Origin: Paramyrothecium sp. XJ0827
Lineage: Eukaryota; Ascomycota; Sordariomycetes; Hypocreales; Stachybotryaceae
Length of the DNA stretch: 64,000 nucleotides
Reading direction: 5' to 3'
Assembly: GCA_020881915.1 (NCBI GenBank)
Contig: JAJFPB010000001.1
Location: 3,534,001-3,598,000, forward strand
A program made the position numbers and the translations under genes. The first letter of the stretch is position 1, and each line of letters opens with the position of its first letter. Shown here piece after piece: positions 47,344 through 57,529 of this stretch. Under the pieces are notes generated by a model, which was not told where the DNA came from, did not search any database, and worked only from the letters and a program-made list of their open reading frames with translations.

Positions 47344-49060
47344 TCAATAGCCCTCCACGAGCTTAACCTTGACATGCATCCCCTGCGCGGGCCGTGCCGT
47401 GATGCCCCCCTTGATCTCTATCTTGGTCTCGTCCTTGTCCGCTTCGTTCTGCAGGTCGAACGCAAACCTACCGACCCACGCCGCTAGCACGCACGCAAAC
47501 TCGGCCTTCGCAAAAGCCTGCCCGATGCAGCTGCGCGGTCCGTGCAGGAACGTTAGGAATGCATAGTTGCTGCTCGCGCCCCCGCTCGCCGCGCTCTTGT
47601 CGCCTTCGTGTTTGGGCAGCCATCGCTCTGGGTTGAATTCGGTGGCATCTGGGCCCCAGAGCGATCGGTCCCTGTTGGTGCCCCACGGGGATATCGCAAT
47701 CCGTGTGCCCTTCGGAATCGGGTGGCCTAGGATGGTGGTGTCGTGGGCAGCTTCACGGATGGTTTGTGGTACTGGAGAGAAGTACCGAAGAACCTCGCTG
47801 CAAACGGCGTTGAGATACGGCATCCGGTCGATATCTATGCTGGTAATGCTTGCGCTGCCATCGAGAGGTGGCAGCCGTTCGCGGACTTCCTGGCGCAAGC
47901 GCGACTGGACCTCAGGATGGAGACACAACAAGTAGATAGCCCACGTCAGCGCAGATGCAGTCGTCTCGTGTCCTGCTGCGAGAAACGTCATCAGCTGGTC
48001 TACAAGCTGCTCATCTGTGAAATGGCCGCTCTCGAGCGCGACAGAAAGAATATCGACATCAGGCTGTTCCTTATTGGCGAGCTTCATCTTCTTCTCCCTA
48101 ACCATGTCCCGGCAAGCCGCACGAATCGTCTCCGATGCTTTGTGAATATCCTCATTCCGTGCAACGGGTAACCGCGTAACGAACCAGTGGGGGAATATCA
48201 AGCCCAGCAGGAAAAGGTAGCGCTGCTGCTTTGAAGGTTTGAACACGTTGCGATACTGAACGACAAGAGGGTTGTTGTTGTCCTTGATGGCCCCAAAATC
48301 CCGGCCCATCCCGGCCAAACCGATGATGTCCAGGGTGCACCGCGATGCCCACTGCCCGATTTCGGTATTGACGGTGCCATCGCTACCCACGGATGCTGTG
48401 ATTGCCCGGGCAGACTCCTGTGCCTTGTTCCAAAAGACAGGATACAGGTCTTTCGTATGGCGGAACGCGAATGCAGGCATCAAGTTGTGCCGCTGCGTCT
48501 TGTGCTCTTCGCCCTCCGCCAGCAGTACACCGTAGCCTAGAAGACGGCTGAGCGTGTTACTAACGGCGGCCGGCTTGACGAACGCGTAATTGTTGGTAAC
48601 AAGAACCTCTGCCAAGGCCTTGGGCGTGGTCAACAGAACTCGCTCTCTGTTTCCAAACCATAGATACCGTATTAACCCTTCATTCGGAACTTCCGCAATC
48701 CTGTCCACGAGATACGCGTGTCAGTAAATCGGTCTTCTCCTCCATTTTACAATGGAAAGCTGCCGTGGCTGGCGCGACTCACCATTGCCTTGCCGGAACC
48801 CCATTAGGCTCCTTCAATATCTTGAGCCCCTGCCCCATTAGCCAGTGACTGTTGGGGGCTTGGGGGAGGTGGCGAAGCGGCGACACGAAGTGATGGTAGA
48901 CGAAAACTTTCCAAATGCCCCATGCGAGCAGCTCAATCGCCAGGGTTGACACGAAGACGCTTGCGTAGGACGCTCGGGAGAGGGTATCCCGGCCGCGAGT
49001 GAGAATAAATGTCGCCAAGCATGCGCCAGCGGCTATGACGGGCCATGGAAAGCGTCCCAT
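47344..49060 (-). CDS. Cytochrome P450 monooxygenase
   Basis: Haem-thiolate oxygenase of unknown substrate, probably anchored in the ER. Exons 49060-48783 and 48700-47344 (82-nt intron splitting a Trp codon) give 544 residues. Hydrophobic segments at about 5-20 and 32-52 are membrane anchors, followed by the proline-containing hinge SPLRHLPQAP. Diagnostic motifs are intact: I-helix AGHETTAS, K-helix ExxR (SEVLRYF), PERW (FNPERW), and the haem loop FLHGPRSCIG with the Cys ligand at about residue 484. No terpene cyclase, PKS or NRPS gene lies within the window, so there is no sign of a biosynthetic cluster. Confidence 0.95.
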
Positions 49061-49999
49061 GATGCACTGATTGTTGTATGTAGGTCAGTCAAGGGTCATA
49101 CGCTCAAGCCTGAGATGTGTGTTCTAGTGTCGAGATGCGGTGGGTAAAGCATGGGTGGTGACTACACAGAGAAATGCCCCAGCTGTTTTAAATCTGCTTT
49201 CAAGTGCGAGCAGCCAAGCGCTCGGCTTCGTCAAGCATGCATGACACGCGTTTCAGTAGTGTGCTGAACCGGTTAAGTCGGCCGAGGTATTTGCCCGATG
49301 GACTTTCCCAGCCGCAATGTTAGGCTGGCTCCCGACTGCCGCCGGCGTCGCTACCAACACGGCGGACTTTCTGATGCAGCCGAGGAGTTCGCTCGCTGCG
49401 TCTTATCATCGTCATCAGTCCTTCTGAAAGTCTCCCCGAAACTCCGCTTTGGATGGGAACCGGCTGGACCAATTTAGCCATGGCGCTGGAAGGGGGGTGT
49501 GGGGATCCAAGGTAGGCTGGCACTGGCGACGACTACCTAGTATGTAAGGGAGGAAGCACAATTCAGCAGAAACGAATCATGTATGTCGCTAATTGATTTC
49601 TTAGTGCCTATCGCTGGCTTCGCTCTACCTTGTTCAATGGAAATGTATGCGCCTCTGTGAACTACCTTACCCTATGCCCGTAACCTGCCTGGTAGAAGGA
49701 GTTGAAAAAAAACCGCGATTCAACACTGCGCCAATCCTAAACATGGTAGCCTCGACGTTCCATTCCTGTGCTTGCCATGAACGCCTTATTCCTTGCGAAA
49801 TCAAGTTGAGCCCGCTGTCGTGTCGTAAGTAACAAGAGTCGAGTTCCTCCACCACCGAGTCCTCCATCGTCTCGGGTTAGATGGCCAAGACGTGGTGGAA
49901 TATGCTCAAGAATGAGCAAAATTAAGCATCTCGTTCCACCTACAACTTCCCCGTCGTTTGTACTGTCGCATGGAGTTCCACTGGTCTTGCCAGCGAGGC
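49061..49999. promoter_or_regulatory. P450 promoter and 3' region of the RING gene
   Basis: 939 bases between two minus-strand genes. An ACTACCTTACC tract is at 49661-49671. No gene or RNA is supported. Confidence 0.45.
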
Positions 50000-52104
50000 T
50001 CACCAGTAGTCTGCCCGATGACTGTCTGGCTCGTCAGATCCCGTGCCAACCATATGACGCACCAATGCACTCCTCAAACGAAACTCATCCTCCAGCTCAG
50101 CCCGAGTATCTTGCGGTCCGAAAGTACCGTTTCGTTCAGCTTCGACGCTGGTTGTTTGCAGAACGTCGGGTGGCAAGGTGTCTGCAGCAGCAGGGAAATC
50201 CCCTCCAGACTCAAATCCGTCTTGGCTCATGCTTATTGACTGAATGCTGTACCGAGCGTTGGGTTGACCACTGATTTGCTCAGACCGTCCACCTGCAGCA
50301 GGTTGCGAACCCGAAGTAGTACCCATACGCCTGTGCATTGATGAATGGTGAGATGCCATGAACAAATGGCGTGATACCGAGTCATGCGTGGAGTAGGCAT
50401 CAGGGCCGGCCATTGAAGACTGCATATAAGCACCCCTGCGGCTACCAGCTCGGGACGGTGAAATGGGAATGTGGGAACCAGATACGCTCCGCCGAGGTCG
50501 AGTCCGTCGTTGAGGTTCGTCATCATCACCAGGCGGTGAACGCCGCCCTGCTGTCGCTTCTGTGTGAAGTGGATGTGTAGACGCCGGTGAAATGACTCTC
50601 ATGATAAATTCTTCTGGTGAGCTACACAATGAATCAATACTACAGTTGGCGGCATTGGAAGTGCTGAAATAGGGTACTGCTGGTGAGCGAAGAGGGAAGT
50701 CGGGAAACAAACCTTGCAGAGGAGCCACGTAGCCTCATCATGTTCATGAAGGCTCGAGTACCGTTGCCATGATGATGCTTAGGTTCCGAATGCAGCTTGT
50801 CACGGCAGTACGGGCAGCTATCAGAGTCCTGAAACCATTTCTTGATGCAATGGTCGCCGAACACGTGTTTGCAGCCGGGAAGACGCAGCGGTGTCTCTTG
50901 AATTCCTTCTGGCGTTTCGGCACCGAACTCGTTGTAGCAGATGACGCATGCTGGAAACTGATTAGCACCGTTATGACTGGAATCTGGGGCTCATACTCCT
51001 TTCGCTCGTGGGCAGATCTTCAATCTTGACGCTCTCGAGGGACTGCAGAGTCTTCCTAGACGCCACCATTTTAATGGTGGCCGCACCGCGAAGTACCTGC
51101 ATCTCTCTGAGAGCAGCCTCTTCCAGTGGCGGGTTGCTCACGCTGTGGGCGCCTCTCCTAGAGTGTCCACCTGAGGTCTCATGGCCAGTGCGAGAAGCGA
51201 GACCTTCATGGTCATCACCATAGGAATCCGAACCTGTGAGACGAGCAGCCATGGATCGACGCGCCCTTGTATGTCCTGGGCGCCTGCGATCGGATGTTGG
51301 AGAGGGCAAAATGGTAAAGCCAGGTGCTGTTGGCACGGGAGGAACTAATGTAGAGTGAGAAGTTAGATAACCCATGACACTAAACAAGTGCAGGTAGAAG
51401 CTCAAAAGGAAAGTAGGTTTTTCTCCCTCTGGCTTACATGGTGCTGTGACAACTTCAGACCGTGAGTGTCTGCGGTGGGTTGAGAAGGAGATCGTTGGTT
51501 GCGGCGGAGTAGGAGGAAACGTAGGTGATGTGGAGAGATCGAAGTGAGAAGTGTTTGGCTGACCAGGTGTATTGGACCCGGGCTCGGGTGATGATAGGGA
51601 CCAGCGTGGGGGCAGTGACTGGCGATCTGATGTTGCACCTGGTACTGCCAGTCCCGGCCCTGCTGGTAGCTGAAAGTTTAAACTTCTGGCGCCAGCTGCA
51701 AATGTTGTTTCCGCGTTGCCAGGGCCCATTTGAGGTGGCAGGGGCGCCACAACAGAGGGAATCGGTGCCGACGTCTGACGCAGCGAACTGTTCCATTGCC
51801 GGGGTGGCATAAAAGGGTCTTGCGGAGGCATGCCCCTCGGGGCATGGTTCAGCGGCGGTGGTAGGCCCCCTGGTCGTGCGTGGAAGAAGGAGCCGGAGCC
51901 GGGCCCGGGGAGGAGATGAGAGGGAAGCGGAGGTGGCGGCGCCGAAGGAATTCCGGAAGCCATGTAATTTGGATGTGACGACCAGGGAAAGGGCTGGACA
52001 CCCGCAAGCGGCGGTACCGTCCAGGGACTCGCATGTCCACCGGTGGCATCTTGCGATGTTGAGCGAGCCGGGTCGCTGTGTAGAAGATACTCCATCGGAT
52101 CCAT
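50000..52104 (-). CDS. Proline-rich RING-finger protein (probable E3 ubiquitin ligase)
   Basis: Exons 52104-51438, 51344-50997, 50950-50713 and 50663-50000 give 638 residues. The N-terminal 220 residues are Pro/Ser-rich and disordered. A RING domain spans about residues 340-387 (CVIC..CKH..CIKKWF..CPYC). Its zinc ligands are C340, C343, C365, H367, C373, C384 and C387; the usual fifth ligand position (370) is Gly, with His at 372 instead. The tail is Ser/Arg/Gln-rich. Introns are 93, 46 and 49 nt. Intron 1 (51345-51437) is stop-free and in phase; retained, it would add 31 residues with a hydrophobic stretch. Substrates unknown. Confidence 0.85.
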
Positions 52105-52779
52105 CAGGACGCGCCGTTGACAAGCTCGCCTCTCAAGGAGGGGGCGCAGCGGGCCAGGTCGTTCAGCTGGTCGGAATATCTTGTCAGGCGCGGGTAGTGA
52201 GTAAATGTTGGTTTACGGTGTACTTGGGACGGTAACCGGGAGGGACCGGCCAGTCGAATTATCAAGGACCAGCTCTGCTGATCCCAGCTACACCGGCGCC
52301 TCACGTCTATATGGGTTGAGAGATGGAAGTCCGCAACCGACGGTGCCTTGTTCGCTATGCTCAGATGGACAGACGAAACGAGGCGAGGCCGTGGAAGTCT
52401 AGACGGCCAAGGGGTTGATGAGGGGTGTCCCTTCGGCGCCCGGGCGGATTCGGTCTGGGGTGGTGATAAGGCAATGACGATATAAGGCGGGCGTTATCTC
52501 GGGTCAGAAATCGGGTTAGGCGAGAGACTAGTGCTGCGAAACAGGACCGGAGCGGACGGCGGGGAGAATTGCGAGCATACGGCGTTGACGAAAGGTGAGC
52601 AGGCGTGAATCAAGGTCAGGAGAGGAGGCGAGGCGGAGGGGGAAAACGTCTTTCTGCGTTTTCCGGGAGGCGTCTCGCTTTGTCTGTGCCAGCATGACAC
52701 TTGGTCATGCCCTTGTTCATCCGAGGCGGAGGGGCAGGCAGAGCGCCGGAAACGAGCAGCCGAAAACCCCAGCTCGCCA

Positions 52780-52853
52780 GTCGCAGTCGCAGTCGCAGTA
52801 GCGGTAGCAGCGGCAGCAGCAGCAGTAGTCGCAGTGGTCGCAGTGGTCGCAGT
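52780..52853 (+). repeat. Imperfect GTCGCA/GCAGCA microsatellite
   Basis: Tandem GTCGCA, GTAGCG, GCA and GTCGCAGTG units about 0.7 kb upstream of the RING gene start. Confidence 0.85.
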
Positions 52854-53410
52854 ATAGGCGGGACGCGGGCACAGTGTTGCCGCCGAGAAAACCGAAGTGG
52901 AGAGGGAGAGGCAGACAAGAGACGGTCAAGAAGAGAGCGAGCAAGGAGACAGGAAGTCAAGAGAAACGGAGAGAGGCAGAGGCGAGAGGCGAGGAAAGAA
53001 AGAGGATACGAGATCGGAAGACAGCAAACAGCTGGACAGAGACACGGGAGGGATTTGTGGTGCGAGGTCAATCGTCTATTAAAAAAGAAAGGTTAAGGCA
53101 CCCGGAAGAAGGAAACAAATACTGAATGGGCGTCATGGAAACACAAAGCTGAATGAACATGTGGCTCGCGCGAAGCAAGGAGGAATTAAAATGCGGTCGC
53201 TGTGATGTGATGAAAGATGATGCAAAGACCGAAACGAAGCCCGGGCTGCAGGCTAGCTTGCGTGACAAGAGGCGGGCAAAAAGGCCTCTTCCCGGATGTT
53301 GGCAGGATGAGGGGAATCCAAAAGGGAATTTGTGATGAATCAATACGGAGGAAGGCGCATGCGCAGATGCACCAAACGGGGATGAACAGAGAGCCAGCCA
53401 GCCAGAGCCT

Positions 53411-54898
53411 AAGGTAAGGTAAGGCAAGGTAGGCAGGTCAGTCAGTGTCCGAGTCAGACTCAGAGTTGGAATCAAGAGGGAACGAGCGTCCACGGTCCAT
53501 TCCTTGACAGAAAAGAACACGAGGAACCAAGAAAACACCACTACTCACTCCCAAGAAACGCCCCCTAGACCAGCTAGGCAAGGTGAGGTAAGATGATGGT
53601 GAAGTTGGTGGGCATCTAGCCCGACCTCAGACTGTGTCCCACTGCTGCGTTTGCTGACAGCGCAGCGCAGCCAAAAGCAGACGGGGGGACCACTTGGGGC
53701 GCGGAACAACGAGCCAGCTACCTAACCGTGCCTTATGTGAACGGATCTTGAACAATGTTGGTGCCGGGTCTACTGCATGAGCATGAGCCCATCGTGTCTT
53801 CTAGCCTACCTCGGGTTGAGTCGAGGCCAAGGCACAGATCCAAGTACCGGAGCCAGAGCACTGTGCTGTAGCCAGCTCCCTGTGGACGAGGCGAAAAGAA
53901 AACGGGAAAGAAAAGAGAAAAAAGGTTCTGTCCCTCCGATTGCAACCAACGAGACTTAATCAGGTCAAGTAAATGTTTCTGGGACACTTTCACCTCACCT
54001 CACCCACCTCCACCTCGCAGTGTAAGGTAACTTGCTGCCTCGCTCGCTGACGCTGCCAAAGCCCGGTTCGGTGGGTGTCCAGCGAATGTAGAGACGAGAC
54101 CAAGCGTCACCGCGTGGTCCAGTCGAGGTAGCAACTATTGACCCATGTCTCGCGCCGAGACAGCGCAACAGCGTCAAGGGTAAGCTAATGTGTGCGACTT
54201 GGCATCACCGGGCTGAAGGCTTCGAAGTTAACTCGCAGCGCAGCGCATGCCCACAGCACCTCGGAGGGTGCGGTATGTGGAGATGAAAGTCAATGGGAGC
54301 TGACCTGCGACCGCCTATGTCATGATCACGTTAGACACCTTACCTTAAAAAGTTACTAGGTTAGACAAGCTAAGGTAAGGGAACGGAAAGGTACGTAGGC
54401 CTTGGCTAAGCTTCCGTCTCCTCAGCCCAGCTTGGTTGGTTGAATACCTACCGTAGGTAGATTAGCTGGTCGAATGCGCTTTGGCGGCGTTTCGTCGTCG
54501 TCGTTGTCGTCGTCACCGTGGCCGTGGCCGTCCAACAACGCGGGGGCCAACTAGCCAGGTAAGGTAGGTAGGCAATGGGGTCCAGCTAAGCATGGTCCCC
54601 GCTGCCACCACATTCGAGGTGGCGTGCGTGCGTACGCGCCTTTTGGTGCACCGTGGTGAAGGGAACCCATGCAAATAGTCCGGACTTGCTCAAGCAGCTC
54701 GTGTCGCAGGACAGGTCACCAGCCAAACCTCCCCATAATGGCAAATGGCAAGGCGTCATGTTACGTGTGCGGGCCAATTTGGTGGGTAGCGTGGAATGGC
54801 ACCAGCCTGCAAGCCCGGCCAACTGCAGTGCTGACGGTAAGTCGAGGTACCTTAAGTAGACCTACTACCTTAGGCAATGGACCTAGGGTAAGGTACTC
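53411..54898. repeat. Cluster of AAGGTA/TACCTT short tracts
   Basis: Tracts at 53411-53434, 53579-53592, 54023-54031, 54337-54346, 54371-54379, 54445-54462, 54556-54573 and 54844-54898, on both strands, often as near-palindromes. They do not occur in tandem arrays of fixed period. Confidence 0.7.
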
Positions 54899-57529
54899 TT
54901 TCACCAAAAGTTGGTGCCCACCGTACTTGGATACGCGCATCCTCTCCGTTGACCTGCTCCCACGCTGCAATGTAAACTCTGCCATCAAGACCATATCTGA
55001 TGCATCTCTCATTGACCCTGATGCAGGAATTGCGTGAAGTGTCTTTGCAGCCCGGTCGTCGATACCTGGTGTTATGAGCCTCTTCCAATTTATCTCCCTA
55101 GATATGAAGACTTACTCCATGTCGTCTCTGTTACCAATCGCACGCATTCTACTTAACACAATGTATTCTCAACGCCTCATATAGGGACACATTGCTAGAG
55201 GAACAACAACATTTTCCTCAATATTTGAGCAAACCTTAGAAAGAAATGGAAACGAGAAGCTTATTCCTCAATAAACTCTCCCTTAGGAAAGTTATTCTCA
55301 AAACTAAGACATGTGCACTATTGTTAGGAAAATGAAAGTTTTATCGGTGTTGAATTGTATTGGAAGCCGTCGCCATCCCTTCACCTGCGTGATGACCAAA
55401 GAGCCCAACGTTGCTGTAACCACAACGGGCGACGTGTCGTGGGATTGTCCTAGAAGGCGACTGTCCCTAGCATATCACGGGCGAGCTGCAAACCTTGAGC
55501 CCGTGTCGTACGCGGACTGAAACACTCTTTACCACAGGCTTATGGGTACTGGGAGCCCCTGCCATGCGTCCCTCGTATTGTTGTCAACAGTTCATATGGC
55601 GGAGAAAGGACAAGGATAATGGCTGCCGAAGCCCGGCGAATTGTGTTGCGCCCGGCTGGGGAGCAACTGACAAACTCAACTCGCCACGTCGTGCCCAGAT
55701 CCTCCATCATTCCATTCTACTTCCATCAGTCATGCCCTGGGAGATGTTCAGTTGCGACGCCCTCCACGTAGTGTTGGCTACCTCACCTCAAGGTAGTACG
55801 ACCCATTAGTAGCATCGATCGTCTCGATCTCGCCAAGGGAGCACTATTGGATCATGGCGTATTGATACTCAAAAGAACACGCCCATTCGGTGCATTTCGG
55901 TCTTTCTATAAAGTGGTATGAGATGGATGACTGGTTCTGTGTCGATAATACTCCGCCTTTAGTATGGTGGTAGCAGTTTGCTCCGGGCCGTGCCAAGGCA
56001 ATCCTTGAAAACCCTGGCTCGCGTGTCCCTCCCACCTGTACCGCTAAGCGCCGGAGTGACCGGTCTTTGCTCCAAGGTGAGGAGGGTAGGTAGCCGCCTC
56101 TCGGATCGTAGCCTACCCGAACGTTGAGGGTGTAAGTTAACGGCAGTCTCTGCAGCAGGGCATCACGAGCTTGGAACAGGCCCTCGTATGTATGCACTTC
56201 CCATGCAGCAAAGCCTGGACGCGCGCCTTTCAATGAACGACACTATCATGTTTCATCCGGGATCTGACCCGTTGAACATTGCATGCGCATGTTCCGCATC
56301 CACTTACACGCAGTCCTATAATCCGTACCTGTCCTCCTGCAGAAGCTCTCACCACCATTTAGGTCCCAACCCCACACCCACCTCACCGTGCAACATCCCT
56401 GCCGACGGGCTGAAGACTGTGCTCTGAACATGTTGGGCCTGGCAAGCTACGGATACATTTTGCCTACCCAAGGTGACACTTCCTCTCCTGCATAACGCCC
56501 TTGGCTACAACCACGCCCTCCTCACCTTGCTGGGATCCCTGGCGACCACATGTCTTGTCCGCTCCCTCTCGATTGGAGCCCCACGCGAATCAGGTGGAAG
56601 CTCACAACTCGATGGACCCTGGTCCCCAGCCGACGATCATCGTCTTCACCCTCCCTCCGCCATCCCATGTGTCGTTCGTCACGTGTGGCCGATGCAACTC
56701 CACTTGCGTGCTTTTGCGGATCCCATTGCCTCAAATGAGAGACGGGCAAGCGTCAGGGCGTCCTCATTGCTGCCAGGGCCCTGTAATGCTATGTGCATGC
56801 ATGCTATCGAGATTACCCACTACAATGTGCAAAAGTTGATTCAGGATATGCTAGGGAAACGCAAGCACCTCTCCTTCTTGCCCTGTATCACGCAAGAGTT
56901 CCCTCGCTACGCCCGCGCAAGGTCCACATTGGACCCCTTGATGCATGCTTGCGGCTTCTTCTCCTGCTTGCCCGCAGAGAGTAGTTGGAAGCATCCTCCG
57001 CCCCGCCCCGTAACTTTGTTTGATTGCTCTCAGTTTCCACATTCTTCTCTGACATGTAGTATTCCCAGAACGCGCAACCAGGCTACGACCCTTGCATTCT
57101 CCATCTGCGGTGGTATTCTCTAGAGCATAGTACAGACAATCAACAGCCTCACATTCGACTTGCTAACCTTGTGTACCTGGTCAAACATTCGAGAAGTCAA
57201 TCCGCTTGTTCCAACACCCCTCCCTTGTAGGGGGCAATGGATGCTCATCACCAGAGCCCGGGGGGGAATGTTCATTGACTTGGTGTGTGGCCCACAATAT
57301 AACCCAATGCGAGAGCAGCGGATGCCTGCCAACTCTCGAGAGCATTGGCAAGCCTGCTCGAGCCTCCTTTTGAGTACCTCCAGTCGTGTAAAGCAACTTG
57401 GCTGGCAGGGGTTCATAGGGTTAAGGGGGAGATCGAGACTCGGACACGTTGGGTACAAGGGCCCCTTTTCCTGTTTGCATCCCAAACCTGCCGAGTAGCC
57501 GCTTGCATGGAACGACCGGGTGACGACGA

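Larger units (their letters stand above)
52105..57529. other. Long gene-free region upstream of the RING gene
   Basis: 5.4 kb with no gene I can support. It holds purine-rich sequence likely to be RING-gene leader (52500-53100), a GCAGTC microsatellite, a GTC-rich microsatellite (54492-54532), many AAGGTA tracts between 53411 and 54898, and an AT-rich island at about 55085-55370. Open frames of up to about 216 codons (56473-57123) have no recognisable features. A non-coding RNA cannot be excluded. Confidence 0.5.

Noticed and set aside
47344..49060. P450 plus Zn2Cys6 factor as part of a secondary-metabolite cluster
   Set aside because: They are separated by the leashin gene, and no backbone enzyme or transporter is present in the window.
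56473..57123. 216-codon plus-strand open frame in the gene-free stretch
   Set aside because: Overlapping frames on both strands are similarly open, and the translation shows no domain, signal peptide or repeat.
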